From: Parachlamydiales bacterium
Lineage (GTDB): Bacteria > Chlamydiota > Chlamydiia > Chlamydiales > Rhabdochlamydiaceae
Assembly: GCA_003153295.1 (NCBI GenBank)
Contig: PLXY01000003.1
Location: 56,868 to 120,867 of the forward strand
DNA: 64,000 nt
Direction: 5' to 3'
Below the pieces are notes generated by a model. It ran no database searches. It had not been told where the DNA came from and worked only from the letters and a program-made list of their open reading frames with translations. Below, in pieces: positions 53,562-61,856 of this stretch (within the stretch, counting starts at the first letter, position 1; each line of letters starts with the position of its first letter). The position numbers were made by a program, and so were the translations under genes.

Positions 53562-54969
53562 ATATCGGTTTTAAATTCTCTTCGACGAGTTTTTTTTCGG
53601 CCTCTTCTGTTGCCCGCTTCAGTTCTGCTAATAAGTTATACTCAGATGAATAGTAATAGCGATGAGAAGTTTGTCTAAAATCTTCTATATTTAAGCAAGC
53701 TTCAGGATTTTGTTCCCATACCTGCTGAACGATATCTCGAGCTTTTTTAACGAGTTCAACCCTCTGTGGTAAATGAGTTGATAAATGGGCAGCATCTTCA
53801 AGCCTTAAGGCCCTTTGAATTGTAAAATAAATCGCCCCCTCCGGTTTTTCTTGAATCAGCTGCTCGTACATTTGCTGTACGACCATTGTTTCAGAAAAAG
53901 CTCTTGCAGCTAAGGGTTTAAGTTTATCAGGGGAGGGTTCTTTCTCATACCGTTCTATATTCCACGCAGAAATAGAGGTCCGGACCACTTCTTCTTGCAT
54001 CTTGATACGGATCTTTAACGGATAAGAAGTTGTCTCGATCTTTTTTAATATCTCTAGGGCTTCATCATGAAAATCTAGAGCTTCTTGGTGATTGCCTAAT
54101 AGCTTTGAACAATGAGCAGCGTTGCGGAGAGCCTGGACAGCTGCAAATCGATTTTCGGAAAAGGGAGGCTTCCAATGTTCTGGATCTACAATCGAAAAAT
54201 AATGATGCTCACCTGGAGGTAGTTGTGAGAAAGCCTGAGCTGCTGTGTACCAAAGAGAAGCGGCTGCATCGCATTTGAGCTGATCTTCGGAAGAAAAGCT
54301 GGATAAATTTCGTTCCCTGATGGGAGAAATATTTAATTCTTCTAAACCTCTTTCAATCCATTCTAGTTTTTCTTGAGGAGTTTTAGCCAATGTTGCAGCT
54401 TCTTGACAGGCGTTAGCTTCCTGGATGCGGAGTATTTTAATATTTTCTTCTAATTGTCTCTTCCAAAGACCTCTAGACAACGATCGAGCCTCTTTCAAGC
54501 ACTCTCGAGCCTGATGGAAGGCAATAGCTCGAGCAATAGGATGATCTTCAAGCTCGGCTTTGTTTTGGTATTCTTCTGCAGCTTTTTGTAGAAGTGTCAT
54601 TTTTTTCTGTTCGAGCTTTATTTGCTGGGTAGAATCAGTCTCGTCGCTGTCGACCTCAACATTTTTAAACGCAGCCTGAGAAAAATGCCCCTTTCCATTT
54701 CCAGATTGGAGATAAGCTGCAACCGTCAGAGGACTAAGCTGAAGAGGAGGACAGGTTGCATTGGAATAAGACTGCACTTGGGATCGAGATGCCGGCATGG
54801 CAGGAGCTGCCAGCGCCGCAGCTATGGGAACAAAAACCACCAATACAATCACGCCAATGACCAAAGCCGTTTTGTAATCAAATTGAAAAGAGAATCTTCG
54901 GTTAAAATCAGTTTTTGCAGGCTCTTCTTTTTTTTGTAGAGGTGGGTTTGAGGAAACTCGGAGAACCAT
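53500..54969 (-). CDS. Hypothetical membrane-anchored helical-repeat protein
   Basis: The ATG following AAAGGAGATTTTGC is chosen (a longer frame adds 20 residues without support), giving 489 residues. One membrane helix lies near residues 36-56 (TALVIGVIVLVVFVPIAAALA) after a positive N-terminus. The remainder is helical, with TPR/SEL-like segments (AIAFHQARECLKEARSLSRG; CDAAASLWYTAAQAFSQLPPG; ALRNAAHCSKLLGNHQEALDFHDEALEIL). Probably a scaffold at the membrane; function unknown. Its 3' end overlaps alr. Confidence 0.7.
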   Translation of the reverse strand: MVLRVSSNPPLQKKEEPAKTDFNRRFSFQFDYKTALVIGVIVLVVFVPIAAALAAPAMPASRSQVQSYSNATCPPLQLSPLTVAAYLQSGNGKGHFSQAAFKNVEVDSDETDSTQQIKLEQKKMTLLQKAAEEYQNKAELEDHPIARAIAFHQARECLKEARSLSRGLWKRQLEENIKILRIQEANACQEAATLAKTPQEKLEWIERGLEELNISPIRERNLSSFSSEDQLKCDAAASLWYTAAQAFSQLPPGEHHYFSIVDPEHWKPPFSENRFAAVQALRNAAHCSKLLGNHQEALDFHDEALEILKKIETTSYPLKIRIKMQEEVVRTSISAWNIERYEKEPSPDKLKPLAARAFSETMVVQQMYEQLIQEKPEGAIYFTIQRALRLEDAAHLSTHLPQRVELVKKARDIVQQVWEQNPEACLNIEDFRQTSHRYYYSSEYNLLAELKRATEEAEKKLVEENLKPIFKNVGFAWNSFRSWIGRKSP

Positions 54970-55057
54970 GCAAAATCTCCTTTGCTTGGCCTGATAGATT
55001 ACTCCAATTATTTCTTTGGAACCACTCAAACAAAAATTATTGACGAAGAGGCATCTT

Positions 55058-55591
55058 TTAGCGCTTCATTAATTTACCACCGATCACACTGGCGTCAGTG
55101 ATTTGACAATCAGGGCCTGCATTGACTTGGCCGCTTCCAGATTCAAAAGAGATCTGTCCCATGACTTTAGTCTTTCCTTTGAGATCGATTGTCTGGGTGA
55201 TGTTGTCTTTACCTTTTAAGACATTCACAGACATCACTGAACAAGAATCAAACACAGAATGGTCTGTTGTCAAGAGGATAGGATTTTCAAAAGTGGAGGA
55301 AAAAGCAGAGATAGATCCTCTGACTGTACACTTATCTTTCACAGTACAATGAGAGAATAACGCTTGGCCATTGACTTGAACTTCTCCCAGTTTGGCTTTT
55401 GTTGCAGTGGCGCTGCCATTGACTTGCAGCAGTTCTAGGACGGTTGTCCCATTCAAAGTCACATAACCATTGATCTGAAGAGACTTGAAGACCTCTTTTC
55501 CATAGGTGAGATAACCATTGGCGACCTGATTTTGGGGAGAAGCGGAGATCTGGAGGTTAAATGCCAATATTAAAAGAGTAATGAATCGCAT
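55058..55591 (-). CDS. Secreted bactofilin-like beta-helix protein
   Basis: The 177-residue protein starts with a Sec signal (MRFITLLILAFNLQISASPQ). The mature part is a run of short repeats with the pattern G-x-hydrophobic about every 6-12 residues (VANGYLTYGKEVFKSLQINGYVTLNG, LQVNGSATATKAKLGEVQVNGQALFSHC in parts, KGKTKVMGQISFESGSGQVNAG). This resembles the beta-solenoid of bactofilins/polymer-forming proteins, but with an export signal. Divergent from the deformylase gene. Confidence 0.7.
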   Translation of the reverse strand: MRFITLLILAFNLQISASPQNQVANGYLTYGKEVFKSLQINGYVTLNGTTVLELLQVNGSATATKAKLGEVQVNGQALFSHCTVKDKCTVRGSISAFSSTFENPILLTTDHSVFDSCSVMSVNVLKGKDNITQTIDLKGKTKVMGQISFESGSGQVNAGPDCQITDASVIGGKLMKR

Positions 55592-55647
55592 CGGGTTTCC
55601 TTAAATTCTATATAAGCTTAAAATGGTTCACATTTCAAAGGAATTGT

Positions 55648-56268
55648 ATGTCTAAAATTTTTCTACTAGGGATTGTTTTTATGGTTTTTTCGAAAGCTCA
55701 AGCCTCCGAAGCGATTGTTACTATCGATAGTCCCCAATCTGAGATCTTAAAGACTAAGACGGAAGATATCCAAGAGAATGAGCTCGATCTAGCCCAGGAA
55801 ATCGCCGATAGGCTGATTGCTGCACTCACTCCTTTTTTTCCTGCTGCGGGATTAGCAGCTCCTCAAATTGGGATCGGCAAGTCGGTTTTTATCTTCAGCT
55901 ACAATCGTGATCCAAAAAATCTTGAGATCGTCATAAACCCCACACTCCAGCCTGTAGGAGATGAAAAAGTCGAAGGATGGGAGAGTTGTTTTTCAGCTGT
56001 CTTGAAAACAGGGGTTTGGGAATGCGCTAAGCTCTCCCGTTATGAAAAAATCCAGGTCAATTATCTAAATATTTCTGGAGAAAAAGTCGAAAAAATTCTC
56101 GAGGGATTTGCCGCTAAAGTCTTCCAACATGAATACGATCACTTACAAGGCTATGTCAATATCTGCAGAAAAGATGCAGAAGTAAAAAGATTTGAAAACA
56201 AGCAAGAGTACATCACATTTATCCAAGAAGTAAAAAAGCAAGACGCGGCTAGGTATACCAAGTCATGA
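55648..56268 (+). CDS. def: Peptide deformylase with an N-terminal signal peptide
   Basis: The 206-residue protein contains all three deformylase motifs: GLAAPQIG, EGWESCFS with the metal-binding Cys, and QHEYDHLQG with two His and the catalytic Glu. Unlike a normal cytoplasmic deformylase it begins with a hydrophobic signal (MSKIFLLGIVFMVFSKAQAS), so it may act outside the cytoplasm. Whether it really deformylates peptides there is unknown. It ends in a four-base overlap with the next gene. Confidence 0.82.
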   Translation: MSKIFLLGIVFMVFSKAQASEAIVTIDSPQSEILKTKTEDIQENELDLAQEIADRLIAALTPFFPAAGLAAPQIGIGKSVFIFSYNRDPKNLEIVINPTLQPVGDEKVEGWESCFSAVLKTGVWECAKLSRYEKIQVNYLNISGEKVEKILEGFAAKVFQHEYDHLQGYVNICRKDAEVKRFENKQEYITFIQEVKKQDAARYTKS

Positions 56269-56723
56269 AACTCCACATCCGTTCTGCTGCGCTTACAGAT
56301 GGGCCGCAGATTGGGCAGCTAATCTATGACACTGTCCATACGATCAATCGAAAAGATTATTCCGCAGCGCAGGTCCAAGCCTGGGCTCCCGATGAGGTGA
56401 TCTTTAGTACTTATGACAATTGTTACGCATTTGTGGCTGAAATGGATGAACGCATCGTGGGATTTGCCAATTTAACTCCTGTGGGCTATCTCCACCGGCT
56501 CTATGTCCATAAAGATTTTCAAGGACAAGGAATTGCGAGTCATTTGCTTGAAAGCATAGAGTCAAAGGCCCATGAGCTGGGTCTTCTGGAAATCACCACC
56601 GAGTCTAGCATTACAGCAAAGCCGTTTTTTCTTGCGCACGGCTTTGTCGTCCAGACCGAGCAGACCAAAATCTTGAGAGGAACTTCCTTTATCAATTTCA
56701 AAATGTGTAAGAAAATTTCTTAA
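56265..56723 (+). CDS. GNAT family acetyltransferase
   Basis: The 152-residue protein shows the acetyl-CoA binding motif LHRLYVHKDFQGQGIASHLLESIE and the C-terminal ESSITAKPFFLAHGFVVQTEQTK in parts. The substrate is unknown. It starts inside the deformylase stop (ATGA), so the two are co-translated. Confidence 0.88.
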   Translation: MKLHIRSAALTDGPQIGQLIYDTVHTINRKDYSAAQVQAWAPDEVIFSTYDNCYAFVAEMDERIVGFANLTPVGYLHRLYVHKDFQGQGIASHLLESIESKAHELGLLEITTESSITAKPFFLAHGFVVQTEQTKILRGTSFINFKMCKKIS

Positions 56724-56742
56724 TTAACTTACTAGGTGTAAA

Positions 56743-57108
56743 ATGGCCGCACAGATTAGAAGCTTAGAAAAATCTTTTGAATCATTGTTTGCTGATTATT
56801 CGAGATGGCTCGATAGAACTTACTCAGAACAAAAAATCGATAAATTTATATTACAATTGACCTGTAATTTTAAGTCCCAGCTGGAAAAAGAACAAAAACA
56901 AATTTCTTATGTATTAACTGAAGAAAAAGATCTGACTAAACAGGGTTTATACGGGCATCTTGTCGAACAAGTGAAGAACAATGTTCATCCCTTAAAGACC
57001 TATAATACTGTCGAGCTTTTCTTGGCTTGTATCGGTTCTATTGCAGAGTCTACAGTGATGGCTAAAAGTACCTTAACCACCCATATTATTCTTATTCCTG
57101 ATTGCTAA
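56743..57108 (+). CDS. Hypothetical protein, 121 residues
   Basis: Starts 19 bases after the acetyltransferase with a weak ACTAGGTG site. The product is mostly helical and polar (LEKSFESLFADYSRWLDRTY; NFKSQLEKEQKQISYVL) with a more hydrophobic C-terminus (VELFLACIGSIAESTVMAKS). No family recognised. Confidence 0.6.
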   Translation: MAAQIRSLEKSFESLFADYSRWLDRTYSEQKIDKFILQLTCNFKSQLEKEQKQISYVLTEEKDLTKQGLYGHLVEQVKNNVHPLKTYNTVELFLACIGSIAESTVMAKSTLTTHIILIPDC

Positions 57109-57155
57109 AATTACTCCTTAGAACATAAAATCACCCCTTTATCAGGAGAGACCCT

Positions 57156-58568
57156 ATGCAACTACGACATCTTGGACGGATTTTATCGATTGTTCTTTTA
57201 GCCTCCTTTTGTTTGAGTGCGTGCAAATGCCAAAAGAAGCAAACGCCCACCGAAGCTCAAGCAAAGTCTGCTTCTATATCTGAAGGACTCAAAGGGGTCA
57301 CTAAACTCGTTTATCAATATCCTGAAATCCGATGGCTCGCCAATGCCGAGGTGCGTAAAACCGAAGAAGGCAATGCCACAGCTGATAAGCCTTATTCCGA
57401 GCAATTATTTGGCCAGAAGTTCATCGAGTTCGATCGTTCTATCATGTCGCTCCACTGTTTAAAATTGATTCTTGATGGCAGTGAAACATCTTATCAACAA
57501 TTCACAGCAGCACAACCTGACAATGTAAAACTCACTAAAATGAGCTTTCAAATTCTGCATGAGCAGGGGATGGCGCTGTTAAACTCCAATTACCAAGGCA
57601 TGTCCGCAGCTGAGATGCAGCAGGCCCTTGAGACGGCGCTTGTACTGGGCGATATGGGAAAAAGCGAAAAAGCTCGAGCTATTTTTAAAAAAGCGACCGC
57701 TCCCGATCATGACGACTTCCATGGTCAGGCCATGCTTATCCTTAAAGATCAACCCGGCCTCAGCCGTTCCTTTGCACGGCTTCCCTTTAGATCCAAACAA
57801 TTGCTCATTAAAGTAGCCAATTTAGCCCACTACGGACATATCACTCATCTCGAAGGCGGCCCTTCGATGTTCAGCAAACTCAAGCAGAGCAACATTCCTG
57901 CGACAGATCTCACTGCTCTTTCTTTTGACCTTTTCGTTCACACCTGTGATGTTGCCGGCGCTTTGGGACATGTCAACAACAGCTCTTCCGTCGTTTATAC
58001 AGAAGCGACACACAGAGCGATGCAAGCGATGGCCGCTGCCTCCCGTGTGCTCTCTGATCCTTCAAAGACAGAAGTAGATGCCTATGATGCTTATGTAGCG
58101 ATCAGAGCTTCTTGGCTAGGTTTAAACCCCGCAGATCGCGATGACCGCGTCCTGACCCGCATCGCTGCGATGCTCAGACTTTTCACACCGGAAGAAGGCG
58201 CTGCTTTGAAAAATGCCATCCTCCAATTAAATGTCCCAGATCGTGAGATGATTGCTAATCAGCTGGATGTGCGATTAGGAGAAGAAATCGGACGCACGCC
58301 GACGTATATGCCCGCTGTCTTAGTCAACCTTTATAACAATAACAACCTGGGAGCGACCTCTCCTGAAAGACTTTCCCAAGCCGTCATCCGAGGACTTCCT
58401 TTCCTTGCGAAAGTTCTTCAGCAGCATAAAGGGCAGCTTCTCCAGCAGCAGGCCGATCCTGAAGTTCCTTTGAACTTCAACAAAGTGGCAGGCGTCGCTA
58501 AATCAACACCTGATCTTCTGAACAACCCCTTTACGATTACTGCCGACGGCAGCGTCGTTATTCAATAG
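57156..58568 (+). CDS. Hypothetical large lipoprotein
   Basis: The 470-residue protein has a lipoprotein signal with lipobox LSAC (IVLLASFCLSACKCQ), so it would be acylated through the Lgt-Lsp-Lnt route, the last enzyme of which starts this window. The mature protein is all-helical, with no Cys. A His-rich stretch (FVHTCDVAGALGHVNNSSS ... TEATHRAMQAM) is reminiscent of HD-type metal sites, but I cannot assign it. AGGAGAG precedes the ATG. Monocistronic, with a terminator behind. Confidence 0.75.
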   Translation: MQLRHLGRILSIVLLASFCLSACKCQKKQTPTEAQAKSASISEGLKGVTKLVYQYPEIRWLANAEVRKTEEGNATADKPYSEQLFGQKFIEFDRSIMSLHCLKLILDGSETSYQQFTAAQPDNVKLTKMSFQILHEQGMALLNSNYQGMSAAEMQQALETALVLGDMGKSEKARAIFKKATAPDHDDFHGQAMLILKDQPGLSRSFARLPFRSKQLLIKVANLAHYGHITHLEGGPSMFSKLKQSNIPATDLTALSFDLFVHTCDVAGALGHVNNSSSVVYTEATHRAMQAMAAASRVLSDPSKTEVDAYDAYVAIRASWLGLNPADRDDRVLTRIAAMLRLFTPEEGAALKNAILQLNVPDREMIANQLDVRLGEEIGRTPTYMPAVLVNLYNNNNLGATSPERLSQAVIRGLPFLAKVLQQHKGQLLQQQADPEVPLNFNKVAGVAKSTPDLLNNPFTITADGSVVIQ

Positions 58569-58571
58569 ACA

Positions 58572-58598
58572 AAGCCTGCAGAGTTTTTCTGCAGGCTT
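58572..58598. terminator. Terminator between convergent genes
   Basis: AAGCCTGCAG and CTGCAGGCTT form a perfect 10-bp stem with an AGTTTTT loop, followed by GATTTGATT. It lies three bases after the lipoprotein stop and close to the end of the opposing gene. Confidence 0.75.
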
Positions 58599-58605
58599 GA
58601 TTTGA

Positions 58606-58893
58606 TTAAGAGTACGGCCCTTTCTTTTCTTTTTTTAATTCTGAGGCTTTTTTTCGTATCTCAGCTATTTCTTGCAGCAAAGTGTCAGAGCGGCGTGCTA
58701 ACGGAGGATCTTTTTTTTCAGAACGGGCTTGCTTACCCAAAGACGTCCCCCTAGCTAAATCAGGATGATTGAATTTTTTTCCAGGTCCTCGATGGGCTGC
58801 ACATCGATTTCCGGCAGGAGAATGATCTTCGCGCAATTTATCTTGAGAGGCAAAACGGTTTTTATCCAATGAGTCAATTTTATGATGGCCCAT
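58606..58893 (-). CDS. Small basic hydrophilic hypothetical protein
   Basis: An AAGGAGGAATT site directly before the ATG makes translation likely. The 95 residues contain no hydrophobic core and are rich in Lys, Arg, His, Asp and Gly (SLDKNRFASQDKLREDHSPA; FNHPDLARGTSLGKQARSEKK), with a helical Lys/Glu C-terminus. It looks intrinsically disordered, perhaps nucleic-acid-binding. No family recognised. Confidence 0.65.
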   Translation of the reverse strand: MGHHKIDSLDKNRFASQDKLREDHSPAGNRCAAHRGPGKKFNHPDLARGTSLGKQARSEKKDPPLARRSDTLLQEIAEIRKKASELKKEKKGPYS

Positions 58894-59002
58894 AATTCCT
58901 CCTTGTCCTTGCCAAATCTTAACAAGGGTGTTTTTTTCTGGCTAGTCGCTTTACATCCGAAAAAAAATCAGATAAAATCTCCTATTTTTCAAGGAGAAAA
59001 CC

Positions 59003-59236
59003 ATGCTTGCACCTTTCTCAGAAACCGCCACGCAGCTCCCTTTGGGCATCTATGAACATTATAAAGGAAATCGGTATGAAGTGCTCGGTGTCGGAAGACA
59101 TAGCGAAAGTCATGAAGAAATGGTCATCTATCGAGCCCTTTACGGAAACCATGATTTTTGGATACGGCCGTTAAGCTTATTTGTCGAGACCGTGAACTGG
59201 GAAGGAAAAACCCTCCCTCGCTTCAGAATGTGTTAA
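59003..59236 (+). CDS. DUF1653 family protein
   Basis: The 77-residue protein matches the compact DUF1653 pattern: LPLGIYEHYKGNRYEVLGVGRHSESHEEMVIYRALYG in parts, then FWIRPLSLFVETV. The role is unknown. CAAGGAGAAAACC precedes the ATG. It converges on the LysE gene with a four-base overlap. Confidence 0.88.
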   Translation: MLAPFSETATQLPLGIYEHYKGNRYEVLGVGRHSESHEEMVIYRALYGNHDFWIRPLSLFVETVNWEGKTLPRFRMC

Positions 59237-59841
59237 ATATAACTGGCGCTGATAAAAGCTGCGATTCCGAACCCCACAATGATAAGCCCTGCAACACGGT
59301 TGACCCATTTCATGAAGTCTTTGTTGACCCATTTGCGGATAAAGGTCACTCCTTCGCTTAAGATCATCCACCAGAGGCATGATCCTAAAAAGACCCCCAA
59401 GATCAGCCAGCCTCCGCGATCGGAGACATTTTTCACAATGCCCAGACCTGCAAAGATCGCCAAGAAAGATAAGATCGTGAGAGGGTTGCTCAATGTAAGC
59501 AAGAACGTCGAAACAAAGTCCTTAATCAAAGTGCCATGAGTGACAGGTTTCGCTTTCTCCTGAGGTTTTGCTAGAAAGGTTCTAATACCCCAAAGCATTA
59601 AAAAAATACCGCCTCCGATTCTCAACCAGTACTGCCATTCCAGTAAAAAATCAGAAAGAAGATTCAGGCCTAAAAAAGCGATAAGCCCGTACATCATATC
59701 TGCAAAGGCAGCTCCTAACCCCGAGCAGATTCCCGATAATCTTCCATAATTCAACGTTCTACGGATGCATAGAACTCCGATCGGGCCTACTGGCGCTGCA
59801 ATCGCAAAACCTAAGATGATTCCTTTAATGAAAAAGTCCAT
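59233..59841 (-). CDS. LysE/RhtB family amino-acid exporter
   Basis: The 202-residue inner-membrane protein has six hydrophobic helices and the family N-terminus IKGIILGFAIAAPVGPIGVLCIRRTL. The AAPVGP motif and the second helix (LGAAFADMMYGLIAFLGL) are typical. The exported substrate is unknown. It lies five bases downstream of the outer-membrane protein gene, likely co-transcribed. Confidence 0.88.
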   Translation of the reverse strand: MDFFIKGIILGFAIAAPVGPIGVLCIRRTLNYGRLSGICSGLGAAFADMMYGLIAFLGLNLLSDFLLEWQYWLRIGGGIFLMLWGIRTFLAKPQEKAKPVTHGTLIKDFVSTFLLTLSNPLTILSFLAIFAGLGIVKNVSDRGGWLILGVFLGSCLWWMILSEGVTFIRKWVNKDFMKWVNRVAGLIIVGFGIAAFISASYI

Positions 59842-59846
59842 GGTTC

Positions 59847-60872
59847 CTAGAATGTGTATTCAACGCTGGCAACTCCCGAGACAAAGTTAGAGGCATTTCT
59901 TCCCCACACCGTGAACCAGACACCTGCCAGAAAGCTTAAATTGGCATTCGGGTTATATTCCAACGCAGGAGCCAGGCTCAACTGATCCCCAAAAGGGCCA
60001 CCTACTGTCGCAGGTATACCCGGAGAAGCCACGCCTGGATGGCCAGAAAATTTATTTCTCCGACTATAGTTGTAAACAACGTCCAACGCAGCGACCCATC
60101 TCTTTGTAAAACTATACTCATAACCAAAGTCGCCTTGGAACCCCTCTCCTGGATGGACTTTTCCATCCGTCCCAAATCCACCGCCATATGTATTGAAGCC
60201 ATGGACCGAAACGACCGAAGGAATGGTATAGTTCAAGGAGAGACGCATGTTCATCGGATGGAGCGATACCCACCAAACAACTTTAGAAATGTTAAAGCTG
60301 AAAGTCGTCTGATAAGATCCAGCCCCTGTCGAATCAACACCTCCCTTATGAGGATTCAAATGTTGGTATTTGCCCGAAGGAAACGTCTCTTTGACTCCAA
60401 AAAGGATGGCAGGATTATAAGGCCCTTCTGCTAAGGCTCCAAATCCTAGGCCCACGGAGGTATCTCCCCAATTAAACGAAGAATGGCTCTGCTGCTTATT
60501 CCATATCCCTTGCACATTAAACGTCAGGTGCATCCACGATATCATTCCGATCAAGGCCCCAAATGTGGGATTCACCGTATGGATATTCGGAATCTTATGA
60601 GAATGGCCGCTGGAATTGAATTTTCCATACGTATTGGTCCAGAAAAGATAAGGCTGGATGTTGACTAATCCAGGAGGCAGAATATGCGCTGAAGGCGTCA
60701 GTAGAGGTCCCGCATACCAAGGGTTGAACATCTCCTTGGCTACTTTAAATTCAGCTTCTGCATCTTCCAATTGCTTTTCGACAACTTCAGGAGGAGGAGG
60801 CACCTCATCCGGTTGATCGGCTGCATACAAGCTCAAACTTAAAAGAGTTCCCCATAGCCATCGTTTATCCAT
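59847..60872 (-). CDS. Putative outer-membrane beta-barrel protein
   Basis: The ATG is chosen over a GTG two codons upstream. The 341-residue product has a signal (RWLWGTLLSLSLYAADQ), a short charged helical linker (PPPPEVVEKQLEDAEAEFKVAKE) and then alternating aromatic/hydrophobic strands with Gly-rich turns (NIQPYLFWTNTYGKF; GDFGYEYSFTKRWVAALDVVYNYSRR). It ends with Phe (VASVEYTF), the outer-membrane assembly signal. Possibly a transporter of the MetA-pathway/phenol-degradation type; unproven. Confidence 0.72.
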   Translation of the reverse strand: MDKRWLWGTLLSLSLYAADQPDEVPPPPEVVEKQLEDAEAEFKVAKEMFNPWYAGPLLTPSAHILPPGLVNIQPYLFWTNTYGKFNSSGHSHKIPNIHTVNPTFGALIGMISWMHLTFNVQGIWNKQQSHSSFNWGDTSVGLGFGALAEGPYNPAILFGVKETFPSGKYQHLNPHKGGVDSTGAGSYQTTFSFNISKVVWWVSLHPMNMRLSLNYTIPSVVSVHGFNTYGGGFGTDGKVHPGEGFQGDFGYEYSFTKRWVAALDVVYNYSRRNKFSGHPGVASPGIPATVGGPFGDQLSLAPALEYNPNANLSFLAGVWFTVWGRNASNFVSGVASVEYTF

Positions 60873-60990
60873 AAGCACCTAATTTAGGATCTATTTGTAA
60901 GCGATTGAACAAAAAAATTAAAGCATCATTTCTTCACTAGATAAAAACAACCCAGGAAAATATATACAAATTAACAAGCAGGGAGAAAGT

Positions 60991-61314
60991 ATGGTAGACA
61001 AAATTGGAGATGGTTCAATCACTCCTCAAAACCAAGAGATCTATAAAAAAGACTTCGACCGCGCCGTTAATCTCTTTCAACAAAGCTTAAGCGGATATCA
61101 ACAATCGACAGAACCCCACCAGAAAGACAAGTTCAAAGACGTCATGGATAAATGTCTCGTTGTGATCCATGAGACAATCAAAGAGGCCATCAAAAAAGAG
61201 GCTTCAAAACAACTCAATAAAGTCGATCAAGATTACCAGAACTTCATTGCGAATGATACCCCGAAGACCCTTCAACAATTAAACCAAGACTTAGACTCTC
61301 TTAAAAATCCCTAA
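60991..61314 (+). CDS. Hypothetical helical protein, 107 residues
   Basis: GCAGGGAGAAAGT precedes the ATG. The product is polar and helical (YKKDFDRAVNLFQQSLSGYQQS; VMDKCLVVIHETIKEAIKKEASKQLNKVDQDYQNF in parts), without a signal peptide or membrane helix. No family recognised. It overlaps the opposing gene's stop by four bases. Confidence 0.62.
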   Translation: MVDKIGDGSITPQNQEIYKKDFDRAVNLFQQSLSGYQQSTEPHQKDKFKDVMDKCLVVIHETIKEAIKKEASKQLNKVDQDYQNFIANDTPKTLQQLNQDLDSLKNP

Positions 61315-61721
61315 TGCTTAATCCGTTTGTTCATTTTTCTAAGTCTTAAGCTTAAGATATACCACCAGACATAGAAAGCCAGGTTGACGAACAAAGCAAT
61401 GAGCGTTACATGGTCATGTCCCACCCTTACAGCATCGATAGTAGCTTTCAGCTTCAACAAAGGCCCTACGATCAAACAGAATGTCAAAAAACGAATACCC
61501 GGCTTCACATAAGCGCAACGATAGAGAATAAAAAATAACGCAATCGTCACCAAGGCCACGGCTAAATAGACCAAATAGACCCCTTGAGGCACATGCTCTT
61601 TCATCGAGATATAGCTCATGAAAGCCAGTGTAATAATGGGCCAAGCCAAAATGGCGATCAGAGAGATAATCAGCCATTGTTTTCTAAGAGATTTTTCCTT
61701 GGGAGTAAAGTGGTGAGTCAT
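61311..61721 (-). CDS. Hypothetical four-helix membrane protein
   Basis: The second ATG (MTHHFTPKEK) is used because GAGAAG lies upstream of it; the first would add four residues. The 136-residue protein has four hydrophobic helices (LIISLIAILAWPIITLAFMSY, GVYLVYLAVALVTIALFFILY, FLTFCLIVGPLLKLKATI, HVTLIALFVNLAFYVWWYIL) and a basic end. No family recognised. Confidence 0.68.
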   Translation of the reverse strand: MTHHFTPKEKSLRKQWLIISLIAILAWPIITLAFMSYISMKEHVPQGVYLVYLAVALVTIALFFILYRCAYVKPGIRFLTFCLIVGPLLKLKATIDAVRVGHDHVTLIALFVNLAFYVWWYILSLRLRKMNKRIKH

Positions 61722-61856
61722 TTTTCTTCTCATGGGTTATATGCTTTTTGGCATCATAAATATTCACTCAACAAAATTCCATCGAAAAATTTTCTTCTTA
61801 TTTCAAAGATAGTTTAACTCTGGTATTTTTATTCCAACATCTTACGCAGGTATCTT

